From Sanderia malayensis (Eukaryota > Cnidaria > Scyphozoa > Semaeostomeae > Pelagiidae), in the NCBI GenBank assembly GCA_013076295.1, contig RQOL01000466.1:2232001-2296000 (forward strand): 64,000 nt of DNA, read 5' to 3'. Below, in pieces: positions 24,573 to 38,130 of the stretch. The notes beneath the pieces are model-generated. The model searched no databases. It was given only the letters and a program-made list of their open reading frames with translations, and was not told the origin of the DNA. Each line of letters starts with the position of its first letter. Within the stretch, counting starts at the first letter, position 1. The position numbers were made by a program, and so were the translations under genes.

Positions 24573-24935
24573 AGGATTACAAGTGTGAGATCATTACAAA
24601 CCCTCAGACACATTTGGACTTTGGGCAACTCCGCAAGCATCCCTTGAGGTACAACTGCTTGAGTCGAGTTAGTCATTGGACTATCAAGCGTATAATTTGA
24701 GCACATTCAGTTTAGATAATACACAGCGTTTATCCTTCAATAAAGGGACACAAACTGTAAATGCATTTCCCTATTGGTGGTGGGGAAACAGCGTCCCAAA
24801 TTTCCTGTTTCTTAACGTCAAGAAAATGTGGCCCACGTGGTTGGCGTGGCGTGCCTACTTCTCCACTGAAACATTTAATAAAATATGAATAGAAGTTTAG
24901 GTAAAAGAATTATCAAATAGATCTTACATTTTCAG

Positions 24936-25089
24936 CGATATTTACTAAGTTGCATGCACTGGTAGGCAGATTATTCTCCGAAATTTGGCTGCCAAAGATG
25001 AAATTAATCCAAGGCCTTGAAATGTTAGGAGGAAACCTCACGTTGAATGGAATGAAGAAGGAGGCGGGGTGGTCGATCAGATGCTTTAT
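24936..25089 (+). other. Possible orphan exon, plus strand
   Basis: A 154-bp open segment starts after ACATTTTCAG and ends at TAT|GTAAGT. It reads about 51 residues (e.g. LVGRLFSEIWLPK, GLEMLGGNLTLNG) without a stop. I found no partner exon, so it may be chance or a remnant. The rest of 24573-25599 contains no gene that I can see. Confidence 0.2.
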
Positions 25090-25599
25090 GTAAGTAAGCT
25101 TCTTATCACGAAAAAAACATGACAGACATTATGAAAGATGAATGGGTGGGGGTGGGTTTATATCATTGGTTTATATCATCCAAATTCAGATGACAAGATA
25201 ATGTAGCATGTGGCTACGATATTGCAAGAAGCAAGGTTGATATGTACTACTAATTATATCGCTGTAATATTTTTAGGAAAAGTGCAAAAAAACACAAGTA
25301 AATATGCATACATTATCTTAATCTATGACATCATTGAATACATTTTAGCGACGATACATGGTACGTAAACTTTGTCATAGTTGTTGGATAATAAAGAAAC
25401 TCAAATGCAACTGTAATTAATTATTATCAAAATGCAAAATTCAGCTTACAAACAGAACAGCGTAAAGCGTAGCTAATCAAATTCTGATTTTATAGCAAAA
25501 CTTAAAATTAAAATTTAAGCTTATCATGTCCATAGGTTCAGGGATTTATATGAGCATGGTTTTACGAATGTGCGTACACACTGCATTGCTCATGCTGAC

Positions 25600-28074
25600 C
25601 TACAAGTCCACAAACCACTTGTTTCCAACCTTGTCGTTAGTATGGCCACGACTGACATGCTTGCCAACAGTCCAGCGAGACATGTCGCGCCTCCCTGTTG
25701 TGTCAACAATAGTGAACCACCAATAAGGGTTTGCAGTGATCATCATTTCATACTGGTTACTTGGGACACTTTGCATGCTGATTGAAAATATGGTCTGCGC
25801 TGCAACATCATTCTTGCTTATTGCCAAGTTATCAGCAGGGAATGCATACAGCCCGTCTCCTTGGACGATTCGAACCGAGGCACCGCCACGAATAGCCTCG
25901 ATCAGATGTGACTTACTTCCAGATGTCGGAGAGCCATGTTTATTGACTTCTAAAGCTAATTTCCAAGGACGAGTGTCCACAAACCAATCAACATGCATGC
26001 GTTTGACCGTTTCACCACGACTTAAAGCACTACCAACGTTATAACGTGATTCTCTGACGGTTCCTGTTGTTGACACCATCAACCAATACCAGTACGCATT
26101 TCCTTGATGCTTTTCCAGGCTGGCTTTACTCACGTGCTTAAGAGCTTGTGCCGTAACGTGACCATTACGTATGGATAAATTATCAGCTTCAGCTGTGTAA
26201 TAGCTGCTGCCAGGGAATTGAAATCGCACGCGTTTTCCAGATTGAATAGCAGCGACAAGTGCTCTCAGAGACCCAGATCGCCTAACGCCTGTCGGTGTAT
26301 GCGAATAAACGCGTTTCCAACAGGGATCTTCAAACCATTGCATGCTCACGCGGTCGCTTGACTGTCCCCGATTAACATGACTGCCCACAGTCCATCGTGA
26401 CATGTCCCTTGTGCCTTTAGTGGACAGTATTGTGAACCACCAATATGCATTGTTGCTGAAGGCAAGTCGATTGCCTGTGTAGCCTTTACTCACATGTTCA
26501 ACATTTTGGCCAGCCACGAACTTATTGCCGACTGCGATGTTGTTCAGACGGAATGAGTATGACTTGTCGCTAACACCACGTATGTCGTGGCCTTTTTGAA
26601 CAGCAGAAATAAGGTTGTCCACAATGCCATGCAGCTTTTTTCCGTTCTTGTCATTGGCGTACACGGGGCGCGCAAAGCATCCTGGTTTTGCGAACCATTT
26701 CAGCGACGTTTTTGAATTAGTAGATGAAAGATAGCCTCCACCGATATAATACCCTGTAACGATAAAATGTCTAATTGTTTACATGGTTAATGCAGGAGTT
26801 AAAATGGAATGCATCTACCATACGAAACACTCGAGGAAGAAATAAGATATATATATCACATATAGATATAAATATTCGGTATATAATCACATAGATATAT
26901 ATATTCGGTACATAATCACATATAGATATATATACATACATGTATCACACATCAAAAAGATGTCATTATATTGAAAAGAATAAAACAAATAAAGAATTAT
27001 GCGTTGGCAATTTTATTGAGTACCTCTGAGTATTTGGATAGTTTTTGAAACACAAAAGTTTTTGGAATAATGGAATGAAATGTCACCTATGTTTGTTGCC
27101 GCATGTCAACACATTCACATATGACACACGACATACAAGCATACGACACACGACATACAAGCATACGACACGCGATCCATGTTTTATAAATAGTTTGATA
27201 ACCATGCTTACTTGTCATGTAATAATTTCCATTGGTTGATACAATAACCCACCACCAATAGCTATTTCTTTGCATCGTGTTCCAGCTACCTTTGCTCACG
27301 TGGTTCAAGAGTTCTGCGTGTACATCGTTACCACGAACATAAACTCCTTGGGCCTCAGTGTAATAATCGTTGCCAATGGCAATGCGCACGCGTGCTCCGG
27401 ACAACACAGAGGCGATCAATGCATACTTGTTTCCTGAAAGTGGACTCCCATTCTTATCATGTTCATATACCAGTTTCCACTCAGCCTGGCATTCATCTCC
27501 TACAACACAAAGTTAATACATACCATAATACTTAAACTTTAGTTTCCTCTAAAACGTTCCCTAATAAAAAAAACGCCCCCCCACCTTCTCCATTAACGGA
27601 TACAATGGACAATTATTTGGCTTCCGAAATTTCGCATTGTCATAAAAATGTTGTCATATATTAACATATATTTTCATATTGCATATTCACAATATAATTA
27701 TAAGAAGATAATTTCAAAGTTATCCGGAAGTAAATTTCCAAAGAGGAAAAAATAAGCCACAACGTATTTCGTTTTGTTTTTTAAAATAACACGATACTCA
27801 GTACGGGATTTTGAAACCTGAGAAAGTTGACAAAATTTAGATACTCAAAACTATAATAGAGAAATTGAGAAATTGCTAAGAAAGTTTGAGTAATGATCTG
27901 AAAAAAACTCTCTTATAAAGAAAGTACATGGAAGTTACCAAACAAAATCACAACAAACCAAATAAAAATCAAAACAGAATAAAAATATTCAGAAAACATA
28001 AAAGACTTACCTTGGCGTTCTGCAAGAACGAGCACAACCCAAACAGTAAGCGAAATGATAAATTTTCCGAGCAT
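25600..28074 (-). CDS. Secreted four-repeat Trp-rich protein
   Basis: Three phase-matched exons (28011-28074, 27212-27499, 25600-26753) encode about 500 aa. Exon 1 is a signal peptide (MLGKFIISLTVWVVLVLA). The mature protein is four copies of a unit of about 120 aa. Each has a W-K/F-x-(A/V/L) start, DKNG-like turn, an xxGAxVRI strand, a Y(T/P)A.NL.I segment, an HVSK motif, NxYWWF.I(V/L)ST.G, DMSRW.VG..V.RG and a closing WF.D. Repeat 1 occupies exon 2 and runs into exon 3; repeats 2-4 are in exon 3. The pattern predicts beta-rich extracellular modules. I recall comparable uncharacterised proteins from other marine invertebrates but can assign no function. The stop is TAG at 25600-25602. Confidence 0.8.
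26856..26940. repeat. AT-rich ~30-bp tandem repeat in intron
   Basis: About three units of TCACATATAGATATA...ATTCGGTA.ATAA occur in intron 2 of the secreted repeat-protein gene. The same intron has CGACATACAAGCATACGACA reiterated at about 27128-27168. Confidence 0.6.
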
Positions 28075-28591
28075 TCTTTCTGACTGTATGACACAGTAAA
28101 ACAAATCTTGAAATGTGGCAAATTGAAGAGGATGTAGTGTTGTATGGAAAACAGCACACTTTGGATTAATGTCACAATGGACTCTGGGATTGAATTAACA
28201 ACAAGAAGATCTTGCAAGCTAACAAGTCTGATGTGAAGTCAATGACGTGATCAAACCCCAGGTTGACAGATAAATGCTTGAGTCATGGTGCATTGCGTAA
28301 ATCTGTCCGATTTTGGAGATTTTAGGGACTTTTTCGACAAAATAAACACAATAGAATCATTCTAACTCAGAAGAGTATTCTCATAAAAGAAAACAAATTA
28401 ATTAAGATAATCCTCATCAAAATTATACCAAATCTTGGTTTAATTATTGTTAAGCCCCGCTCCACCAGCTGCATCCAACAATTATCACGACATTGAAAAT
28501 ATTCTCAAATTTAGAAATGGAAGTAAATTTAGATAGATAGAATAACACACAGCGATAAATCAATTGGAAGTTTTTAGACGTTCATGAAGGA

Positions 28592-31500
28592 TCATATTTC
28601 TACGTCACCGGATAGAATGAGCTTGAATGCAAACGGTTGAAACTTGTGACCAGCTCCAACGTAAAACTTATTCTGGAATTCGACCCTGCAAAGTGAACGT
28701 TTCAGGTTTAGCAATTTTTCAAATGATTGAAAATCAAAAGGACAAAATGCAGAAAGCAAAATTAGCTTTCGTAGAAAACTAACGAGCAATTCTCATCTCT
28801 GTGAGACGTTGCAGTAGTTCAAAAAGACATTGTATTTGCATCACGAGCATTAAATGCGTAAAATTGTATTCGCCTACTTACCAATGCAAACGTAAAGTGT
28901 GCAAAAAAGCAGAAAGTCCTTCCATCACCAAAAGAATTGCCACAGTCAAGACTGAAAGAAATAAGAGAACTTGAATCCAAACCAAGAGATGAGATCACAA
29001 TCAGGTAAGATCGAAAACAGGGAGGGATTGATTGAAAAGTTTCGCATATTGTAGCAAAGCACGTTGACTCACCTGCCCAGAAGGCAAACAGGGCAAAAAT
29101 GGCAATGCAGCCCACGAAGCCAGTCATTTGAAATGACATTTTGAAAACCATACTCCATAGTACATCAGAAAGCTCTAAAATGGAGCAAATAGAAGGTCAT
29201 ATCAAAGTTCTGTGATATGATCTCAATGTTATAGTTTTCAATCAACATCTGGTGAATAATTAAACAATTTCATACAACTTACGGGAGTGTGCAAGACTGA
29301 GGGCCCACAGACGCAGGTACGAGGCAGAGTTCGATATGCAACCGAGGCAGTATTCAATTGTGTGAATGGCTTGATGGACAAACACATCACCGAAATCAAA
29401 CTGGAAAAATAGAGCAATGTCAAATTATATTTCAGGCAACAAATCATAGAAAATACAGTAAAAACCTGCATGTAAGAACCGATGGATTAAGAACTTCCAG
29501 GCAGATAAGTCTGCTCAAAACAATAGAAGAAACAATAGCCTATTGTGTGTGAACAATAGATAGATAGATACAACACGTTTCTTGCTTTGTTTTATAGTCT
29601 GTCTGATGATTGCGAAAGCATGAAACTCCGAGTAACAGAGAACTAGTCTACTTTCTTGCTTCTATTCTAGATACAACACTTATATATGTTTGTGCTTCTG
29701 AGATTTGTTATATAGATGTTTGTTATTGCCTCTACAGGGAATGTTATTGATATGACAAACAAGCCTAAACAATCAAGTTACCTCCGCCTCTTCGTGATCT
29801 TCTTCAACTAACTTCTGCTCATCATGATGCAGCACCTCTGGTCCTTGCGACTCCTCATCAGAATTATTCATAGACACTGGTCCGGTGGTTTCCAAAGTGC
29901 TGAATCCCTGCGACGAAATTTAAAATATTTGTTAATAATAATACCCTGACAAGAACAGAGAATTGGAGTGGAGCGTGCAACCGTTGACAAGACAATTTAC
30001 TTGCAAATTACGTTGCAAGTAAATTACGTTGCTTTTAGAACTTGTAAAAATAGCGCTTGTAACAAGAAGAGACGAGCTTTGGGTTGAAATTTGCCCTATG
30101 TAATGACACTTTGCACAATCCAAATATGCTATGTAAGCATCATTTCAGTTGGTTGCTTGGCAGGCTGACAGCTAGTAGATTGGTCTTTGTTCCTTGCTCG
30201 AAGAAATGCAAGTTATCCAACAAATTACCTGTCTGGCCTTCGAGTTCGCTTTGTATCTCAGATAGAATGGCTTAGCCATGAGCATCCATGGAATGCACAC
30301 CACCGCTATTACCACCAGAAAGCTTTGCACCACTTCCTGTGATGTAAAAAATATCAGAATAAAATGAACAAATTAATCACAGGCCAATAAAGAATTGCTG
30401 TTACTGCTTTTCAGTAATGTAATATTGAAATTTAATACATAAACAGGAAATACTATTTAATGGGTATTGAAAAGAAATAGAAGGCAGGATGTTAAAGAAA
30501 TCGGCTCATGAATAAGATGGATGGAAAAGTACCTGTCCGTTGTAAAGTTTGTCACTGTACTTGATTGTCTTTCCAAAGCTCAGAAACATGCCAATCAATG
30601 CCAACAACAAACTCGGAAACTGAAAAATAGAAACAAAACATCAGCAGCTGAAAAAGACGAATTAGTTAACAATTGCAAATTAAAAGTTAATATTGCTTGA
30701 ACAAATAAATGACTGATATTGTAGAAAGACAATAGTGGACCAAAGTTGCTGAAATTCTACAGGTTTCCCGAGTGGCCTTTATTGGAGTTCCAAGTTATTT
30801 TGAGTGAATCAGAACTAGACCAAGCGATTCCCAAGATAAAACAGGATATGCCGGAGCACCTTACCTTATCGCTGTTGACGTCATAAACAATCCATTTATA
30901 GAAAATTATTATGACCAAGTAGCCAAAAATACACGATAAGAACAACACCTAGAGAAAACAAATAAAAAAGAATTAAGAAATAGATAAATATGACTGAAGG
31001 GTACGAAGCGTGAAGTGAATCAATTCTATTGAATGACAATGTTGTTGATAATGGTTAAATGCGGTGCGAAGATAGATTTTACTCCTGAAAAATGCTTCTA
31101 AAGTAGCAAAGAGCTGTTGTAAGTCAATTATCCAGAGAAAGTTTAGCGAAAGTTTAGCGTTAGCGAACAACATGAGCATCTTACTTGTGGTATGAACTCG
31201 CAGACGATGTTCAGTGGCTTCTTAAAGTGTCTGAAAAAATAAGAGGGCAAAATATCATTAAAAGAATTGGAATCTGTTGGATTTAAGTCGGTAGGAGTCT
31301 GGGAGGTCGCAAGTTTGTAAAATGTCAACTCTTGTTTGAAAAAATTTAAAAAAATACCAACCTGTGATTAAAAAGGCTGAGAATAACACCGAACATCATA
31401 TGAGTGACACCGAAAATAATTGAAATCTTCATCTTGAAAGAGTTCAAAAAACTCAACTTGTTTGATGATACTTGCCATATCTAAATAGAAATATTAGTAG

Positions 31501-34500
31501 CATAAATGAGATCAATCTTAAAACTACACAATCAGTTTAAATTTGATGTATTCTCAGTGAAAAATTATAGATCAAAGTAAAGGGAAAAATCCACATTGAT
31601 ATAACTTACAGGATCAATTCCAAAATAATAAGGCACATCTCTGGTTACATTTTTTGGATCAAACATCATTAAAGGTACTTTGAGCTTCTTCTGATGCTCA
31701 AGATATTCGATGCTACAAATCAAAGGCAACGTTGTATAAATTAAATAATCAGGAAATATGACGTTACAAGGACTGGTTGGTGTTGTCATTCTTTGGTTTC
31801 GAGCAAATGAATGTAATAATTAATGAAAGATGAGGGAAATGAAACCAAAGAAGACCAGCCAGAAAAAATGGAAAAGGAAAAGATTTAAATGACAGTAGCG
31901 AATAAAAAGTTTTCTCTTTAAAATAAACCAAGTCAACATATTATAGTAATCCACTGATGGCTCTCTCAAACTCGCGAATTTCGAGGAAATCTCAAACTAC
32001 ACCCGATGTGACCCTAAGTTCCACATTCTTTGAGAACCCAAGATGTAGGGGTTAATGTAAAGCTTTACACGAACAAATAACGAATTTATTTGAAAAAACA
32101 CCTGTAAAGGGTCATGTTTGGTTTGATTGCGACCCAGCCACTTCCGAAGATATTGAGAGCTTTCGAGAAGCAGTCGTTGTAAATGAAGCCAGAGTAGACG
32201 GAGAAAATGCCCATCATCAAAATAATATATCTTCCAGCAAATACTGTCTCAAACATCTGCGAAATGAAAATAAGACAATGCAAGGCGTATGCTGTCATCA
32301 GTTTCCAGATTAACAGCCACTCAAAACACTTTAGTAAAGTTGCACGTTGGGCCTAAGCTACTGTAAAGCATCAGTTGGCATTGTTTCTTCCTCAATGCCA
32401 AGCATCTTCAGATTTTGAGAATTTGTGACAAAAGGGTATGAACAGAAATGCAAGAAGAGCTACTGTCTGTCTTTACCAGCTTCACGAAAAAGCTTCACAT
32501 ACGCAATAAATTCGTCGAAACCGAACAAAGTAAAACATCAACTCGATTAACTAACCTCGCCACCTTCTTTGAAGTTTTCGAGTTTCTTCTCATTCATTAC
32601 CATCCAAAGTGCAAATAGAAACATGATGAAGCCATGTCCACAATCACCAAACATGACGGAGAACAAAAATGGAAATGTGACAACTGCAAACAGAGCTGTA
32701 AGAAAAATAACGTAACGTAAATAAACAACTAAAAGCGTTCAGGCTTCAGGCTCCAGCGTTCAGGCTTAGCCAAAAACAAGAAGATGAAATGTCAGTTGAT
32801 TTGCTGTTAGCTTGAGAGCTTGAGGGAGTAATCTTCATGTCAATACCCATGCTAACAATGATAAAGATGTTAGGCCATATTGCAAAAGTACAACCGATCT
32901 TACACATAAAGCAACCAACTAAGCCGGTAGTAATGAAGTTGTGCGGAGAAATGACACGAGGTTAATGCACGCTGTTCCATGTATAAAACCAACACATACA
33001 GTGACCTGAAGGTCTAGATAGTGGAAGTTACACTAATGAGCTTATTACCAGGGTTGACTTCTTGGTAATTGGCGACACCATAAGCATCAACAATCGCTTG
33101 AAAACCAGCAGTAAATTTATTGACTCTGTTGAATGTCGGAGGCTCATGCTTCGTATGCATACGATTCAAGATGGAGGGCACAGACGAACCACTTCTTTCC
33201 TAGGGGCAAATACAATTAAAGAAATATAAGTTGCGAATTCCAACAAGTACCAGATCACCATTGTCAATACTAAATCATCATCAGGTGCCCTGCCTATAGG
33301 CGTCGGCGACCATGAGTCTCCATCAATCTCTGTCCTTCATATTTCTGATCACTTATAGTAAATTGAATTACTTTTCGATAAGTATAATATAAATATACGT
33401 CTCTTTAACATACGGTTCCTCTTTTGATGGCTAGTTGAATTCTTTCCAAGTCAGCAACTGGACACCAACATTCTGCTATTAAGCACTTCTGAGTGACGTC
33501 AAGATTGAACATGTTCATAGAATGGTAAATAGATTTGATCTTCTTTACCTAAAAAGAAAACAAGATTCAGACATTGGACAAATCTCCCACATATAGCTAC
33601 GATTTGCCACGACCACCTTTGCGTAGTGAATGCTGTTCAAGTGTTGTTACTACCGTTGTATTACAGTATGCCTTTTGTTCCAACGCTTTGAAAAGTTTTC
33701 ACTTGAGGTTATATAAAACAATATAGTCAAGCGTTGAGAACTCGAACTTCAAAGGAGCCAATGCATATGGTTCAAGTTAACGAATGTTCGAGTTATCAGG
33801 GTTGAGAAGTACTAGCAAAGCTTCCAAGGGGAATACAAATTGGTTCAAGTTATCGCGGGTTCGAGTTAACGGGGTATTTTAGAGTAGCTGAAAAAGATTG
33901 TGGTGTTACCTTGATGAACCAGGCACTGATGTTCTTGGCAATTGTTTGCAGCAGACGATGTCGATGATCTTGGGTTTGCATGATCACCTACCAACAAAAC
34001 CAATCCAACTAAAACATTGTTTAAATAACATGCGAAACAACTGTCACGAAAGCCACCGCGTGATATACAGGTATAAAAACGAATTTACATGAATATATAA
34101 TGATACTCACAGTTTTCAAGTCGTCAATTCTCGTCATCACACCAATGGCCATTTCTCTTCTTTCAGCAGGGGACTCGGGACAGGGATACAATGTTGCCCG
34201 GAAACTGCATGGCAAAACAATGAGGGGATCAATACATTAAAAAGTTATACAAGTACTATCATGACGATAATAATACATGTAATATTGATGCCTAAAGTTC
34301 ATTAAGTTTTCGTTCCACTTGTCATACAACAGCTGTGTTTTGGGTGCGCATACCAAAACTAAGAGCAATATTTAATGAGAAAGCAAGGTGATTGAAGATA
34401 CAAAACGGGGTGTTTTGGGTGGGGAAAAGGGTGGATATGAGGTATGAAAGATGTAATATAAGACCATAATCAATGAAATATGACAAATGCAATAAATAAA

Positions 34501-37431
34501 GCAAAAACCATAACATTTTTAATACCCTTCACAGATTTTCTTCACTCTCATTTTCAATTGATCACCTTGGAAGAAGACAATGAAAACACACTTGTGTACT
34601 TCATCACCAGTTCCAGGATCTTCCAAGGCTTCTTCGATTTCCGCTTGTTTGAAGAAAACATTGCCCCTGCAAGCTCTCCACAACAATCTTTCGAAAGCAG
34701 GCACACGTTCTCTTGCAATCACTCCAGCAACAAATCTAAAAATTATAATACAAATTATATAATCATGTGTAACGAATAAAGGACGCCGGGCACGGTGTTA
34801 TACCATCCACAAATAAATCTATAACCATATGCACGTTTTTTTTATAAAAAACTAGTTTTGAGGATAAAATGAAGACTGTATTGAATTAACAGACGCTAAC
34901 AGGGTGGACATGGTGCTGCTATGGATTTTAAAGTTATTTTTTGTAATAATACTAGTAACTTGCTATATATCTACGCTTTCTATCATTTTCACAACAATTT
35001 CCCTTAAGAAAAATTATTAAAATTACGTAAAATTATAATATAATGGATAATTATCTCACCACCAACGTGGCATTTTTAAATTTGCATGCATTTATTACCT
35101 AACATGGACGATTTGAGTGTATCCGGTCTACATTTTATGCAAAACCATGCATCAGAAACGCGATGAAACAGGCCCACAACACAGCAGCAATGCAGAGAGG
35201 AAGAAAAGGCGTTGAGTGCCACTTCAATCAATCAACAATGACAACATACCCTAGTTGTGCCACAGCACCCGGATCTTGAGCAACCATGGGCTTTGCCTCG
35301 TTTTGCAAATCCTACATAACAACACAGAATAAGATAGAAACTCACCCTAAGCGACCAGCCGCAGTGGTAGCAGCAAGCTCCGATTCGCCTAATAAGGACA
35401 TTTCCTCTTGACCATGCGCAGGGGCTTCACCACCTTGCTGATGTTGGACGTGTTGTTCAGCCTGTATTAATATACAATTGTTAATTCTATGTTTATATTT
35501 TATTGAGTCTATTAAAAGGCCATAATTTCTTCATGACAGTCACAGCTTTAAAGATTCAGCGTAAACAAAGGTCTGAAAGAGCTTAAGAAATATATTTCCT
35601 TGGCTAAATGAATAGATGCGAGCAATTAGGATTACAATGTAATCTTGAAGATCGGTATATTTTTTGATAAATGCAGAACTTTACCAAGAAAATAAAAGAA
35701 AAACCAAATCAATATAATGGGAGCTATGATAAGAATATTTGAAGAATAAAAGTATTTTGTTTATAAATTAAACGTAGGTTGCTTTATTTCATTAAGGCTT
35801 TTAAGAGCTAGAAACCTAGGTTTGGTTTCAACCAGGCCTCTTTGATTTTAGAATGCCTTTTCTAGATTTTAAACAAGTTAATGAAAATTGCTTGAGCCAT
35901 TCTTTAGCAAAGTTACTTTTATCTTGGCATTAAAACTCAAGGTCAAATCATTTGAACTTTCGGTTACATTGAATTTAATTTGAATTTTTAACACAGTCCA
36001 ACAAAGGCAAATAAGGAAGGCCCCTGCACAGAAGAAATATTTGAAACAGATTGTAAAACATGAAAATTAACAACAGCTCGATGCCAGAAAAGGGGAGAGC
36101 CTTGGTAATTTTGCCACAAGCAATTGATTTACTGCATGCAGGATTCACCATTCTCTAATGATAATTGGGTAATTAAAAACCAAGATCTAAGCATATTAGA
36201 GTTAGTTGACGTTAGTTTGTGAAAATTACTTTAATGTTATTATTATAGAAAAGTCTCAGCATCGATATTGGAGAATCAAGTATCGGTTATTCCGGCATCG
36301 TTCCGCAATGTCGGGTGGTGTAAACACATGCTGATGAGAAAAGAGTTAACAGCAAAATATAAATGAATAGCTTACCTCAGCAAAGAATGTCTGTGTTTTC
36401 CTCAAAATATGTTTTAACTCTGTCAGCTCAAGGAAGCTTCTCTGTAAAGCTTCATAATTAGCATTGCTATCCTTCATTTCATTTTCAAGTTCCTCAAATT
36501 GGGCCTGGAAAAGCATACTCGACACTTTATACGTAAGCAAATGATATATCATGATGCTAAGTCAATTGGAGTGACAGATTACGAGCTGAATATTAATGTT
36601 ATGTTTCAAAAATCGGGCACTGGACTTTCTTAACTCCTTGAAGGATTGAGTACTACATTTCTATAGACAACTTTCTCATAAAAATGTGTATGTAAACAGG
36701 CCATAAATATAATATGAGTGACACTAATTTTTTATCAAACCTCAAGGTCAATCATCTCTCTTGGATGCGGAGCATCAGGATTTTCCCCAGTGTCAGCAAT
36801 TGGAATTTCTGCTTTATCTATTTCCTTTTGAAGGAATCCTGAACAAAAAACAAACTACAATCACTTCCAATACTAAATAGGTGCATGGTTTAGGTGCAAC
36901 TAGTAGCTGGAGGCATAGTCACCTACAGCCATTGCCTACAGCTCAGATAAAAAGGGCAATACAAAAGCGACATACTTAATTTTCTTTCCATTTCATCACA
37001 CCTTCTGACCTCATTAACAAACTTCCTTTGGAATGCATTAACGTCGGGATTAAGCTGCAAAATTTATAATCAGTAAACTCAAAATTAACCTCAACTAAAA
37101 ATTTGCCAATTGTAAAAAGGTTCGGAGCATTTATGCGACTGGTTTTAGCAAAAAGTAAAATTTCTTAAAAAGTAAAATACTCACATCTCGGAACTCTACA
37201 AGGCCCTGAAATAAAATAAAGGATGAGAAAATTGATTATACTGCAACTAATATGCTTAGGTAAACAGGTAACCGGTAAACTTGAGTTTATAAATTCGGTT
37301 TTTAGTGGGCAAAAGGGCTATTATAAAACATTTACCAGCTCTCCCAGTTCGCTGACACAGGCGTAGGCCGACTCCGACTGCAAGAACAGTTGGCAAAGAG
37401 TCATCTCTTCTGAGCGAAAAAGCGACGTCAT
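28592..37431 (-). CDS. ATP6V0A: V-type proton ATPase subunit a
   Basis: Twenty-four coding exons assemble in frame to 852 aa, the family length: 37336-37431, 37185-37205, 36976-37054, 36741-36838, 36376-36504, 35346-35461, 34526-34735, 34111-34204, 33910-33987, 33414-33548, 33049-33199, 32556-32695, 32102-32256, 31610-31712, 31362-31480, 31185-31230, 30865-30948, 30533-30619, 30229-30336, 29782-29907, 29283-29400, 29073-29174, 28882-28951, 28592-28685. The N-terminal cytosolic half starts [10 protein letters not shown] and contains [13 protein letters not shown] and [20 protein letters not shown]. The membrane half has the proton-path motif [13 protein letters not shown] (essential Arg, exon 21) and [18 protein letters not shown] (conserved Glu and Arg). 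The subunit forms the proton half-channels of Vo and targets the pump. Exon 2 is a 21-nt microexon. An alternative sixth exon exists at 35250-35311. Confidence 0.96.
29454..29552. mobile_element. Truncated pogo/Tigger-like MITE, ATP6V0A intron
   Basis: Begins TACAGTAAAAACCTGCATGT and shares its interior (CAAAACAATAGAAGAAACAAT) with the inverted complete copy at 43632-43775. The right end is lost. Confidence 0.65.
33735..33883. mobile_element. Repeat remnant in ATP6V0A intron
   Basis: Reiterated GTTCGAGTTA / GGTTCAAGTTA motifs and a GGGTTCGAGTTAACGGGG end (about 33850-33870) suggest an old DNA-transposon remnant. No intact inverted termini. Confidence 0.3.
35250..35461 (-). other. ATP6V0A: Mutually exclusive exon pair 6a/6b of ATP6V0A
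   Basis: Exon 6a (35346-35461, 116 nt) encodes 38 residues ending TTAAGRL; exon 6b (35250-35311, 62 nt) encodes 20 residues ending PGAVAQL. Both start in phase 0 after exon 5 and end with GG in phase 2, so either restores G-FVAGVI from exon 7. Only 34 nt separate them, too short for a normal intron. Joining 6a to 6b shifts the frame to an in-exon TAG. Using 6b gives 834 aa. The segment is the linker between the proximal coiled coil and the distal lobe of the cytosolic domain. Confidence 0.75.
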
Positions 37432-38130
37432 CTTGATTACAGTAGTCTCAAAACCTACTTCAACCTTCCTTCGCTATGACTATCGGTGTTTCTGAGTTGT
37501 TCTAGGAATTATATTGCCAAAAAGAAAGATTTTCAGGCAAAGCTTGCAATTCCCAGTGAAAAATTTTAAGACAAGGCAAGCAGGTTAGGTCACAAGATGC
37601 CACCTTCCTTTCCTTAGTTAAATCAGCACCTGCGCAATGGCGAAACAGGAAACTCCACCATGGGCGCGTCCAGCTCAATTTAGAAAGTTTGGGAAAGAAC
37701 TTTTTCACACAGACTTTTTAAATGAAAGACAATGATTATTATATTCATATCACAAATGAACTTTCATTGCTTTTATAAAACAAACATTATCTATAAAACA
37801 TTATTTTTTATTAGGAAAAACAATATAGATATTCAATTATTAAATAAAAATTAGACATGTTAAATATAAAAATTATGCATTAGTGTACAAATAATAGCAT
37901 TTGAGAAGAAATTTGGGATAAAAACTTGAGGTCAGATTTTTACAATATTATTACTCAACTAAATTAAAATCTGTCCTTTTTCATCAATAACAGAAGACCC
38001 AGAACAAGGGCTGAAAAAATTGGGTTTTGTGAATTTGAATGTTAATATTACATTTCCAATGCAGAAGAACAAATGTTGACATCTACAGTTAAAATTCTTC
38101 AAAATATTTTGAAGGATAATTGAAATCCTG
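37432..38130. other. Gap between ATP6V0A and IQ-motif gene
   Basis: Contains the V-ATPase leader/promoter and the 3' end of the IQ gene. A minus-strand AATAAA (TTTATT on plus, 37807-37812) is a plausible poly(A) signal for the IQ gene. No additional exon is convincing. Confidence 0.4.

Noticed and set aside
25736..26044. Plus-strand 102-codon frame
   Set aside because: Antisense shadow of the repeat-protein exon.
28820..29151. Separate 110-codon minus-strand gene
   Set aside because: It reads through V-ATPase exon 22 and its intron; splice sites and conservation assign only 29073-29174.
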